Shown: one piece after another, positions 48,720 to 60,272 of the stretch
Position numbering within the stretch: the first letter of the stretch is position 1
How the letters are laid out: each line of letters opens with the position of its first letter
Origin: Whitmania pigra
Lineage: Eukaryota; Annelida; Clitellata; Hirudinida; Haemopidae
Length of the DNA: 64,000 nucleotides
Assembly (NCBI GenBank): GCA_021613335.1
Contig: JAJTWR010000458.1
Coordinates: 1,757,001 to 1,821,000, forward strand
Direction of reading: 5' to 3'
Translations under genes and position numbers: made by a program
Notes under the pieces: model-generated
What the model saw: the letters and a program-made list of their open reading frames with translations, nothing else
Told to the model about the DNA's origin: nothing
Database searches by the model: none

Positions 48720-49871
48720 GGTACTAAAAACTTCCTCTGCCTGCTTCACATTAGGGCTGCCAGCCTCTACACGTCAGCCAGAGCTGCACGAGGCAGACCG
48801 GATGCCTCTACGCTTTGTAAAGCTGGATGTTGGCAACAGGATGACTTGAGCCACCGGATTCAGGTGTGCTCTTTGGGTGCGAGATTGCGGACGCAGAGTC
48901 ACAATATAGTCACCAAGAAATGTGCTGCAGTTTTGAAAGAACAGAGCTACCACTTCTGGTTGGAGCCCCACATCCCCACCTCGCTAGGTTACCGCATTCC
49001 GTACCTAGTTGCTACCAACGAAACACACATATCCTGCTTGATACCACCATTGTCAGGGACAAAGCCAAGCAGCGTTCGCATAATGCCCAGCGGAAAATCG
49101 AATTTGATAAGATTCAGAACCTCTATAAAGAGTCCTGGATTGTGTGCAAGGCCCATTCTAGACAGGGAAAAACCCACATCGAGTGATTTGTTTTTGACTG
49201 AAATGACAGAGTATTGGGGGAAGGGAATCTTTGAGCATCCTTCCGTTCCAGATACCCGCGATCCTCTTCCTATTTCTCTCCATTCCAATATTGCAGACCC
49301 CATTACATTATAAGACACTCACCTTGCACTTCAGCAATTTCCTAAATCTGCTCCGGGGATTGACAGCATAGCCAAAAAACATTTTACGGCTATACCTTCG
49401 GCATCCCTGTGTGCCCACATGAACCTATGGCTATTAACGGGAACACCTCTGTCTCAATTCAAGATCTCCAGAGTAGTGACCATCCCAAAAGTTGATTGTA
49501 CAACTAACCCTGCAGAAACCCGTCCCATTGCTGTAGGCCCTGTAATAGCCAGGCTCTTTCATAAAATTCTTTCTAAGAGACTTCTACAAGCCTGGCCTAT
49601 TGATGCCCAACAAAAAAGGTTTATGGCGGAACACAGTGTAGGGAGTCACACCTGGGCGATAGACTCAATAATTAGAATGTATAAACAGAGTCCTACGATT
49701 GCGAAAGTTTTTTTCGTCGATATTAAAAAGGCCTTTGACAGTGTTTCTCACCATACCCTTTTGGCAGCGGCGAAGAGGATGGGCGCTTCACCTATACTCC
49801 TTCGATATTTACATCTCCTTCACCGAGACTGTTTACAACCAAGGTCGTTCAACTACCAGTGTGACCCATAA
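48720..49871 (+). pseudogene. R2-like retrotransposon remnant, scrambled ORF
   Basis: First comes a C-terminal segment (LLHIRAASLYTSARAARGRP, then CKAGCWQQDDLSHRIQVC, a Cys/His motif like the R2 C-terminal CCHC). Then a pre-RT piece (NAQRKIEFDKIQNLYKE, about 49090), then the RT start in frame 49419-49871: FKISRVVTIPKVDC, ETRPIAVGPVIARLFHKILS, FFVDIKKAFDSVSHHTLL. It stops before RT motifs B and C. The order is C-terminal, pre-RT, RT, so the copy is rearranged. It diverges clearly from the 30-kb copies, suggesting another R2 subfamily. Confidence 0.75.
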
Positions 49872-50087
49872 GCCCTTGTTGTTCCAATGTTAGCATTCTT
49901 GCCAGGTGCGTTGTGTGTTGGGACCTGTTAAGTTTTGTGGGGCCAGCACCCCATCGGCTACTCGGCGGGCTTACGTCAAGCCTAGCGGACGTTGAAATTG
50001 CGCTAAAGCGCCAGCGATGCAGATCAGCTGCGTTGGCTAGTATGGTATGCGTTGCTGGTGCAGACGAAAGAGTCATTCGAGATAAAC

Positions 50088-50111
50088 TAGCCAAATGCCT
50101 CGTCATCTAAT
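50088..50111 (+). rRNA. 28S rDNA fragment (R2 downstream flank)
   Basis: TAGCCAAATGCCTCGTCATC plus TAAT, exactly the 28S sequence that begins immediately 3' of the R2 cleavage site. It directly follows what should be the R2 tail (49872-50087), and 28S identity stops after 24 bp. Confidence 0.85.
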
Positions 50112-50595
50112 CCTTCGATGCCATCAAATCGCACCGGAAAATTGCGGCATATCAAGAATATAAAGAAATACATATGCGCCATCTGGGAGCCTATTCCTAC
50201 CTTGACGGTAAAGGTAGATTCACAGAGCCAAGTGGTCACCACCCCACCTATGAAAACGATTGCTCAGCCTGCACCAGTTCAGGCTATCCGTTATGAAGAA
50301 CGTGATAGCTGGAGACCCAATTATAGAGGCTGAGCTGAAACAAGAGGGTATGCCCAAAATTAATCGTGAGATCGGGAAAGTCATTCCCAGGTTAGAGTAT
50401 GACCTTCTGATCAAGATTCGCAAGAGCAGGGTTTACGTAATGCTTTTCCATGAAGCCCGGGAACGACAGGCGTGCCAAATGGCTGTTATTGCTCAAGATT
50501 ACGAAGTACTACATGAGAGCATCGTTGAGGGGTGTGACCCTTCTGACTCAGATACAACGATAGCTTATGACGCAAGTGCAGTCTTGCATGATGGG
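50112..50595 (+). other. Unrecognised open frame, cut by a hAT element
   Basis: Frame from about 50260 to the hAT insertion encodes a charged segment (EGMPKINREIGKVIPRLEYD, FHEARERQACQMAVIAQDYE). No family recognised. Its position just beyond the 28S flank and its higher GC suggest another element remnant. Confidence 0.35.
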
Positions 50596-51260
50596 CATAG
50601 GCGCCAACTTAAGGGGGGCAAAGCATTTTTTGCCCCCCCACCAAATAATTTTTTAGAGGGGCAACGTATCATTTTGCCCCCCCCCCCAATAATTTTCAAC
50701 TTCTGCCACAGCTGAACGATCTTTCTCGGGACTTCGGAGGTTAAAAACTTACCTTAGATCAACAATGGGTCAAAAGCGGCTTAATTATCGATTCTTCAGT
50801 TTCACAAGGATTTTGCAAATGAAATGAACTTAGATGACGTTATTAACGAATTTATTTCAAGAAATGAGAAGCGAAAATTAACTTTTTATATGTAAAAATT
50901 GTTTATGTACGATCTTTTGTTATTGAGAGAGCATTTGTTATTTATGCTCTAACAAACAAACCGTTAGAGTCATTGTTATAATTTTATTTCTTCTCTTTTA
51001 ATTTGTAAATAAAGAGCATTCACAGAGTTACAAATTTTTGCTTTACTTGTAGTAATTATTTTAAAATTTCAATATCCTCATGCGCACGCCGTTTTGCAAA
51101 ATTGGGTTTTTTACTAGTTTCTATGAAAACTGTCGTTCTTCGCAGTCTACGTCAATTCACTTTAAACCAATGAAAAACGATTTACGAACTAAAGTTTCAG
51201 TGACAAGTTTATGAAATAAATTTGTCCCCCCCCAATAATTTTATCAAGTTGGCGCCTCTG
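50596..51260. mobile_element. hAT element, 665 bp, perfect 8-bp TSD
   Basis: Ends CATAGGCGCCAACTT (50596) and AAGTTGGCGCCTCTG (ending 51260) are inverted with one mismatch, flanked by perfect ATGATGGG (50588-50595, 51261-51268). Poly-C/G runs lie close to both ends. It keeps the C-terminal end of its transposase. Confidence 0.92.
50690..50895 (+). pseudogene. hAT C-terminal dimerisation domain remnant
   Basis: Frames give ATAERSFSGLRRLKTYLRST and MGQKRLN, then after a shift FANEMNLDDVINEFISRNEK: the hAT dimerisation motif of the ZMYM-like subgroup. The rest of the transposase is deleted. Confidence 0.8.
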
Positions 51261-51268
51261 ATGATGGG

Positions 51269-54200
51269 GTATTTTTAGCCGAGCCAACTGTTCCTCGGGT
51301 GTCAACACCTCTGTGAATGCTTGGAGATTACAAAGATTTCCATAAAAATAGAAGTAGCCAAAAATTAAAATTCTCACAGTACAGTTGTACGGAGAATAAG
51401 TGAACTATTTCATTTATTGCTAATTGGGAAAATTTGTCAAAAAGGTTTGTTTTCTAGATACAAAGAATCATCGAGTACATTAAAGATTTTACTAACCCAA
51501 AACACTTTCAATTAAATTACACATATCATTTTATTTTACATCGTACCCATCTTCTATGCCACACTGAGATTAGCCAAGTTGACAGACTGAAATGCATGTC
51601 ATAGTTTTACTTAGCTTGTGATCCTAATATTAGCATTTACAAACATTAGGTCGCATTTTTACGACTCACTAAATTCATTCGCCTTCAAGACTACTGAAAT
51701 GGATAAAAGGAATTGCATGGTCAATCCATTCTTGCTATTCCAGAATAAAATTGAAGTAACACAGCAGACCATGGCAAACCTTTTACAAAAGCATGACTAT
51801 GTATATAATTAAGCTGGTTATTTTTGTAACCGTGTGTTTGAATATTTTTGTTTAATAAATCCCTATAAAAAAAAGCCAAAAATGTCTCTCAAATAATGAG
51901 CCTTCATCAAAGCCATGGGAATTCAATAAGAAAATTGCATTTTATGCTTTAAAGGCAGATGATAACTAGCTTTTCTCATTTTCAACATTGCAATGAAACT
52001 GCTAAATGTGGGATCTGACCACCTAATACATTTAGTCGCTAATAGAACACATCAATTAAATAAAATTATACAAGGCTTCAAACCAGATATTTAAATAAAA
52101 TTGCACGTAATTCGATTGATAGCTCGCATGAATAGTAATAATAAGAAAACGGAAAGGCAAATAATCAATAATTCTTTATCAAATATAAAGAATTAACGTC
52201 ACCATTGCGATGTGGCCAGCTCTACTTCCCAGTTCAAACCGAGACATCACGAACAACGTTGGAAAAAACATTTAATTCTTCACAATCGACTACTCAACCT
52301 GAATAAAACCGAATCAAATAAAAACTCTCCAAAAAAAGAGGGCGCCATCGAACAGCACAGACAACATGCCAAAAGAACGAATGGCAACAACGCTCAACGT
52401 AAGATCAGGAAAGCAATAAGAAATAATAACTCTAACTCTAATAACTTGCTTAGTAGCTTACGTGACCAGAAATGACGGTAATAGCAATATTTTACCAATT
52501 ACCTCGCCGAACAGCACAGTCTATGGCGATAGAAGCTCGGAACAATTCATTTTATAGTTTTCAAACTACGTGACGCAAAGTTTGAAAGGATTGGCTAAAA
52601 TTGCCGCGGTCGTGGAAATTGACAGAAGATAGAAACAAAAAAAAAAATATAGGTCAGCATAAATTATAAAAACACGAATTGAATGACTTAATAGAATACA
52701 CTAAAGCTAGCATGAAATCTATAATTAACTAAAAACTTTTTTAGAACTACTCGGATCAAGTATTGGGAATTTAATTGGAAACAATTGTTATCAACGTACA
52801 ACATGCGCAGATGGTGCCACCGTACTAAAGGTCATTTAGCCTATCACGAATATTAATTTGGAAAATTTATTTTTTTAATAATTATATCGGTTGTTAAAAT
52901 AAAATAAAATTATTTTGCATCGTCAAAGAAGTCCTAAAGTCAAAGTGTGCTTAATTTTTTTACCAAATAGAATGTATAAAAAGCCGCAAAGCCCACAACT
53001 GAGAAAAATCTCCAAATCATCTTAGTTATGCAATGGACTTTGTTCAAATAAATAATATACAACTGAGAAAAATGTTAAATGCAGGCGTTGTCTGAAGGCC
53101 TTTGTCAGTAGCAAGTCTCCATAAACTTCATAAGGCCCTGATTTACAGAAATACAACACAGTTTTACTGTATATAAAAAAATATATAAATTAACATATAT
53201 TTTAATATATTTGTATTTGTATCATAGGTTACAAGTTCTAACGCTCCGCTTAGCGTGAGTCTGCGTGGACCGGTGGCGTATTTCCAAACCCTAACCGATA
53301 CCAGCCATTAATATACTTGATTAATATAGTTTAGGTATCATATTTTCTAATTAATATTAAAATAATTAAATTAATTTCATATTGCAACGACAGTTATTAA
53401 TTTTTAAACAAAAATACTTCCAAAACGTTTGCTGCGCTGTGACCTAGATCTCAACAAATAATAGTGAATTTACGAATATTAAATAAAATGATTACTGTAT
53501 ATCAAAATATTTTTTTTAATGTAAAGTGGCTAATTTTTAAATGATGAGGTTTAATGAGATAAAGATCTGGGAAAATATTTAACTTAATATTTTAGTGTTA
53601 AATGAATTTTTCAAAAAGCTTCATTTTTTAGATTTTTACCATAATGCAGGATAGTGTTCTATTATTTTCCGTAGAATAGTTGGTTTGGGGTGCTAGCCTA
53701 TATGTATGGGTATAAAATTGTTAGCAACAGGCGTTTTTGTTTATTAATATAATAAACATATAAATAAGACCAGAAAACATATATCGATTATAAAAATAGT
53801 TCATGACTCAAATTAATGTGTATATTAAAGTGTTGGTCTTTCCCGAAATGCGGAGATCATAACCAAATTTGAGTCTCACTGGCCTACATTGATACATATA
53901 GTTTTCGGAAACAGTGTGGGTTAAAAATTGACGGTAATTTTTTATTTTTAACCAGATTTATATTTTATGAAGTTAAATCGATATATGTGACCTACTTTCG
54001 GAAAATATCTGTCAAATCATAGTGCCTAAATTTACTAAACATGAATATTAATCAGTCCGGCGTCGTTCTAGACACGGGTTTGTAAATATGCGTACGGGAA
54101 ATGTTCAGCACTTTAACTTCATTACTTCGACAGCCACAAAGTGTTACAAATTAACAAAACTAAAAGTTTGGTGCGATTGGTTTCACAAAATTACAATAAA

Positions 54201-55270
54201 TCATGATCTTTTAAATTATCAATTAAAGAGTTCTCCACAGAAGGAAAAACGCACTCAGAACATTTTTTTCGGAAAGCTCTTTTATGCGATGAACATGAAA
54301 TGAACCGATGCATTTCAAAGCTAAGGTGACTTGCTCGTGTTACTTAATACTCCGTCTTGGAGCTCCGACAGGGATCCTCATAAGAGTTCCCTTCTTCAAA
54401 TAATTCCCGTCTAGGGGATAACCTGACACGTATGCAGTGGCGGATCTAGAAAAATTTGGCGCGTGGGGGGGGGGGGTTAAATACTGGAACCTATACCTCT
54501 TGACGTCTAGCCTAAAGTTCTTGATGTAACTGTAGTACGGCGGATATTTCACAGCCATGTTGCTTATTAATGCATTCAAATTATTAAAAAAATTGCATTA
54601 CAAAAATTATTTCAGGTTTTTACATTTCAATTTATTCAAAGTAAAAGATTAGATATGAATCTTTATAAGGTATTAACAGCATAATTTTCTGCGTTTATTC
54701 AACTTCTTAAGACTATTCGCAAATAATTAGCATGCAAATTTAGTGATGAATGTATGAATTCAATAATTTCAAGATGAGTCTTGAATCTTATAATTTGCAC
54801 ATATAAAATTTGTATTTACTTTTCCTTCATTAACTACCTTTGGTTATCAACCTTAATCAAAGCCTCAAGAGAAATTCAGACTTTTTGAGTCGCTTGACTT
54901 TAGGACAGAAGGAAAAAGGTCACCTCTTAAAGTTTTACTAAAACTGGAAAACACTGAAACGTCATCCTTGTCTCCCTCTGAGAATGCAGAGATAGAAAAA
55001 GAGTACATGAAGAAGAAACGTATAGGTGTCTCGGATGACTCTCTCTTTTTGGAAGGTGTGTCCTAACTAACAGCTACAGGACTCCAGACTGTTGTCTGTT
55101 GACGAGGATGAGTGCGATGCCACTCTCAGCGGGGACCTCCTTCAGGCGGTGACCCGAAGACCTATGGATGAGATATCCTGGTGTATTAACAGTCTCTCCA
55201 GCGAACAGAGCTTCTATGGGAGCGGGAGGTGATAGGAAATGAACCCTCATCCAATGCATCTGCATTCGAT
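51269..55270. other. No recognised gene
   Basis: AT-rich with short frames. At 54435 CAGTGGCGGATCTAGA resembles a hAT terminus, but no inverted partner was found. A G-run follows it. The minus-strand frame 55265-55074 has no known motif. Confidence 0.4.
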
Positions 55271-55277
55271 CTACCGA

Positions 55278-55420
55278 GAGATCTACCAGTTTTGTTCATG
55301 GCATCTGCTCAAGGTCACTGGTGAAAATTGACGGTTGAAACCGAGACATCTACCAGTTCTGTTCTTGGCATCCGCTCATGGACGATGGGACTCGACTGGC
55401 GAAAATTGAAACATTTCTTA
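55278..55420. repeat. Short tandem duplication, about 70-bp unit
   Basis: ATCTACCAGTT(T/C)TGTTC, GGCATC(T/C)GCTCA and CTGG(T/C)GAAAATTGA occur twice in the same order. Confidence 0.7.
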
Positions 55421-55499
55421 AATTTTTTGGACCCTTGTTGTTCATAATAGCCAAGCGTTGGCTGGTCTCGTCGATTCGACTGTCAATTGTTCGGGTTGA

Positions 55500-55905
55500 A
55501 TTTATCCATGTATCGAGGATTCTCTTGGGGCAAATGACCGATTTTACCGTGTTTCAGTAATCTGATTATTTGGAACACCTTACCAAATTGCCTCAGCTTA
55601 TTAGTCGCTACTGTTTGCTAACGCCAATTGGAGAGTTCGTTCTCGGACGATTGAACCTGCTATTATCACAATACCATTCTCTGGCCTCTGCCAGGGATAG
55701 TCCGTTGATTTTCATTGATACTTGTCGACATTATCCCATTAATTGTGCAGAATTCATGTTCGTTTGGTTTTACTCACTTCCGCCATCTTGAACTTACTGT
55801 GACATAACTTGTCCGATGATTGACATGTGTGTTTCCTTTATTTGTATCTATTTTATGTTTTTCATTTATGTAATATTATTTGGTGACGGTGGCTACTCAG
55901 GACTA
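55500..55905 (+). repeat. R2-like 3' UTR-related remnant
   Basis: The end (ATTATTTGGTGACGGTGGCTACTCAGGA, split here only for display) parallels the R2 3' end at about 63502-63533, and the body shares blocks with 57060-57200 (CCAAATT.CCTC, TAACGCC.ATTGGAG). Diverged; a LINE separates it from the 57-kb piece. Confidence 0.4.
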
Positions 55906-55935
55906 GAGATGTGAGCGTGAAATATTTCAATAGTT

Positions 55936-56720
55936 TTATTTAAAAATGTTTTGTTCTTTTTGAAATATTTCATCACAAAAAAAAACACAAAAAAAACATA
56001 AAAAACAAAACAACAAATTTATAACTTTAAAAATGAAGTTTTGATGTTCTAAAGAAACCACCCTTGTCTTGAAATAATTATTTTTTAAGTTTCCCGATGC
56101 TTTCCTATATAATTTACAATTGTGCCCTCTGGTTGAAGCACTTTTTATGGGTTCGAAAAACTGTTCAGGCAAAAGGCCTTCCTTTCCTGATAAAATTTTG
56201 AATACCTCGATGAGGTCTCCTCTATTTCTTCTCTTTTCTAGAGTTGTTAATTTACATCTACTTAATCTTCCTCGTAACTCAGCTTTCCAAAACCTTCTAT
56301 CATCCTGGTTGCCTTTTTTTGTACTCTTTCATACACTTCTACATCCTTTCTCAAATGAGGGTTCCACACTTGCACACAGTACTCAAGTGGCCTTACTAAT
56401 GCCTTATACAATCTCAGTATTTCATACTTGTCCCTACTCACTACTGTTCTCTTTATCATTCCAAGTACTGTTTGCTTTTTTAGCAACTTCCATGCACTGT
56501 TGAGATGCTTTTCCATTGTTTTGCATTATTACCCCAGATCCCTTTCATGTTTAGACTGCTCCAGAATGCTTCCTCCAAATACATATTCAACTTTCGTGTT
56601 TTTGCATCCCATATGCATAATGGAGCATTTGCTTATGTTGAAAAGCATCTGCCAATCTTCTGCCCATTTGAATAACTTGTTAAAGTCTTCCTTAAGTATA
56701 CCCAGTGTTTCAGTGCATAT
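55936..56720 (-). mobile_element. LINE ORF2 C-terminal part (CR1-like)
   Basis: Frameshifted minus-strand frames: LFKWAEDWQMLFNISKC and IMHMGCKNTKVEYVFGG, then KKQTVLGMIKRTVVSRDKYE, LVRPLEYCVQVWNPHLRKD, and near 56100 KSASTRGHNCKLYRK. Order and motifs are those of CR1/Jockey-like ORF2 after the RT active site. 5' truncated, inactive. Confidence 0.8.
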
Positions 56721-57019
56721 TCATTCCAAAATGATAAACAGAACCAACTCACCACAAACAGAGCTACAAAATTGGTTTTTATTCCCCAAAACTTAAAGCT
56801 GTAAGCTTCTTCAGAAGGTAATTACAACTCTGAAGCAAAAGACTATTTGGTGAAATGGACTCAGAACTTGATTTAAATTAGCACTGTTGCTCTAGTTTTG
56901 TATTATTTTTTACTTATGTTGCAATAAACTTGTTTAACTAATCATGAACCATCACTTTCAACAAATTTAAAAAAAAAACAAAAAAAAACCATAAAAAACT
57001 CGGACCAAAAAAACATGTT

Positions 57020-57250
57020 TTTTTACATGTCTACTCAGGATCCTTTGCCTGAAGAATAAATTGTTACTAGGAGGCCGATTGTTCCGTGTTGTTTCATTAA
57101 TCGGTTTGCTGGCGTTTTTTGATCTTGTTGATATCAAATTACCTCGCCAAATTAGTTTTTACTATTGATAACGCCGATTGGAGGGATTTTGCGGGCTGCA
57201 AAAAGGTTGATTTTTACCATTGTATTTATCGGTCATTGCCGGTAATAAGT
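57020..57250 (+). repeat. R2-like 3' end remnant followed by related sequence
   Basis: CTCAGGATCCTTTGCCTGAA then GAATAAA and TTACTAG parallels CTCAGGAGCCTTATCCTGAC, GAATAAA, GTACTAG at 63531-63564, i.e. an R2 3' end up to the junction, but 28S sequence does not follow. 57251-57816 beyond is T-rich and unassigned. Confidence 0.4.
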
Positions 57251-57949
57251 CCGTTTTAATTCATAGTTACTCATCGAATCTGTATAATTGTATGTTTTGT
57301 TTAGTCTGGTTGCCATTTCTCCCTGGTTGGTCCTGTAATCTTCCCCGTTTTTGTCGATTTGTACTTTCTCGGACCCCATTTTGCTTTTCTGCTTGATTTT
57401 TTACAATCACCTTAAACTTTCTCTCTATTAACTTTTTAACCATATTTTCCATCTCTTTCTATCAATTAATTTTATTGCTTCGCATTTCCATGATTATTGG
57501 TTGTTAATTTTGAATTTTAATGCACTTTTTTACGCGTTATTAAACGGGCGTCATCTTTAATTTTGTTTACTTTTTAATTTCACTTCAAACTTTTTTATAT
57601 TAGTTGTTTTACTGTTATTTTTATCATCTCTTATTTACCTTTTTATTATCTCACTCCTTTATACTGGTCAGGTCCCACAATTGTTTCTTTTGTTTTTTTC
57701 CTATCTTGTCATTTTGCTCTCCTTGCAATTTTATCACTCACTTTTATGTACTCATATTACCACTACATATCCAACTCACCATCCTCTAGCTTTATATCAC
57801 TTTATATTTGGGTCTTTGTAAGAATAACAAGTTCAACAGAAAACTTTATTGGCTGTCAAATATTCAGAAACAGAAACGAGAACCAAAATATCGCTAATGG
57901 CTACCAAGTACGTATTCGCATGTAACATCGCCAACTCGCAATCCCTATC

Positions 57950-58084
57950 TGTGATGTTCTATCGTTTAATTTGTTCGTGAAAAACCAACAACCGTTCTTT
58001 ATTTTCCGCACTTCAACGCCGCCATATAAACAAAGATCCCCTATCGTTCCTGTCTGTCAATCTCTATATCGGTACAACATTACA
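57950..58084 (-). repeat. 3' LTR of the Gypsy element
   Basis: 135 bp, very short for a Gypsy LTR. Differs from the other LTR by lacking three T in a T-run. Confidence 0.95.
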
Positions 58085-58116
58085 TCCCTCCCGTTTTTGG
58101 AAAACCTAGTCAAATA

Positions 58117-60272
58117 TTAGTTCACAACATAGTCTGCAAAGCGGGCGGGCAGTTTATGTTCACGCTTGGAGCGGCGTACAACGTTCTGATCTTGCTGTGT
58201 GCTGTACTCGCCTTCCGGAGCAGTTTGCGGCATGACATCACTGGATGTGACATCACCTTCCACCACGTCTTCAGATGGTTCCATGAATTCTGCATAACCA
58301 GACAAGCGGTTATCTATTCCTTTGAAGAGTGACGAGTTGCGGGTGACTGATTGTCCGTCAGTGTTGCGTGTAGCAGTGATCATCGAGTGGTTCTTTGACG
58401 TAACTGTGTGTGGTATTGGCATGTACGGTGTGAGTGATCTGTTGTGTGTGATTGGTTGTTTCACAATGACCGTGTCACCCACGCTGATTGATGAAGGTTT
58501 GGCATAGGACTTGTTGTCAGCGTAGTCCTTCATCTTCGACTTCATGAGAGCATCTCGCTCACGAAATTTTCTATCGCCTTGTGTATCAGTGACTGTAGAT
58601 GATTCTGTTGATGGTAGAGTTGTTTTGAAGGGACGTCCAAACAGCATTGTCGCAGGAGGACGACCAGTTGTGCTGTGAGGCGTGGCACGATACTGACGAA
58701 GAAAGATGTTCAGTTCTTGATGCCAATTCTTGTGTTCGAGTTGCGCTGCCTTGATAACCTTCTTGACTGTCTTCACAAATCGTTCGACCTCACCATTGGC
58801 ACGCGGCCATAGCGGAGTTATCTTTCGATGCTTGAAACCCATATATTCAGCAAAACGGGTGAATTCAAAACCATTGAAGGGGGGTCCATTATCCGACTTC
58901 AGAATGTCACACGAACCAAATTCGGATAGGATGCGATCAAGTTTTGGTATCACGCTGGCTGCTGCGGTTGACTGAACAATTTCAACCACAGGAAATCGTG
59001 AATAGTCATCAATGACCACGAGTAGGTAGTCACCAGTTGTTAACTGAGCAAAATCAATACTCAATTCACTCCAGGGTGATGACGGTAGTTGGGTCATTTG
59101 TAGTGGTTCACGAAGCGGGGTTGCGACGGCGATTTGGCAGGCAATGCATGCTTTGACGCGTTCTTCCACCAAACGGTCGATCCCAGGAAACCAGACTTTT
59201 TCCCTAATCAAAGCTTTGGTTTTGACAATGCCTTGATGTCCTTGATGTGCGAGATTGACTGCACGTTCTCTCAGTGACTCTGGAATAACTATGCGGCTAT
59301 TGCGTAGTAGTATATTGTCTCCACTGACACACAGTTCAGCACGCATTCTAGCGAACGTGTCAAACTCGTTAGTGTTTATGTTAGCGATGTGTGACCAATC
59401 GTTTGTACGGATCGCATCGATGACAGCGAGCAGTGTCTTGTCTTTGACGGTCGCAGTGGCAATTTCAATGCGAGTCATAGCTTTCGGTACTGCATGACCC
59501 ACGAGGTAGTTGACGTACTCTTCGGCGATTTGTTCTTCACGACTCGATCGGTCACTTGACAAAGTTGGATGTCGTGATAGATAGTCGGCTGGATTGTCAT
59601 GACCTGGTCTGTAGATGATGGTTGTCTCATATGGTTGAAGGCGTAGTGCCCAACGCTCGATGCGTGCTGGCGGCTTGCATTTTGGATTGTTGTACAGACT
59701 GACTAATGGCTTGTGATCAGTATGAATGGTCACTGGCTTGCCATGGATGTATATATGAAAATGTTCACAAGACCAAACGACTGCGAGTGCTTCTCGTTCT
59801 GTCTGTGAGTATCGTTGTTCGACATCAGTCAACGATCTACTGGCGTAAGCGATGATATGTTCTTCGTTGTTATTTCCACGTTGAATCAAGATGGCGCCGA
59901 GTCCGACTGGACTAGCATCAGTGTGTATTTCTGTTTGCTTGTCAGAGTCAAAATACGACATTACTGGAGCATTGCATAGTTTCTGTTTGAGTTGTGCGAG
60001 TGCAGATTCTTGCTCATTGGTCCACTGCCATGGTGTGTCCTGTCGTGTTAGTCTACGTAGTGGCTCGGAAACTGTAGCATAGTTTGGTATGAAACGAGCA
60101 CAATAATTAGTCATCCCGAGTAGACTGCGGACTTCAGATGCATTGGTTGGCATGTTCATGTTAACAATTGACTGAATCTTCTTCGGGTCTGCCATGATGC
60201 CACGTTCAGTGAATACGTTACCAAAGAATTCGAGAGTGCGCTTCGCATAGACGCATTTCTGCTTGTTAAGAG
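58117..60272 (-). CDS. Gypsy pol, 3' part: RT end, RNase H, integrase
   Basis: Open from the frameshift near 60272 to the stop at 58117. It carries the RT connection (EVRSLLGMTNYCARFIPNYA), RNase H (IHTDASPVGLGAILIQ, REALAVVW), an integrase HHCC zinc motif (HQGHQG...CIACQ) and a DDE core: Asp in SIDFAQLT, Asp in LKSDNGPPFNG, Glu in RANGEVERF. A C-terminal chromatin-binding tail is not recognised. Open over almost 700 codons, so little decayed. Integrase would insert cDNA with the 5-bp duplication seen here. Confidence 0.93.

Noticed and set aside
54435..54470. hAT-like terminus CAGTGGCGGATCTAGA
   Set aside because: No inverted partner or target duplication found in the following kilobases; possibly a truncated element, not reported as one.
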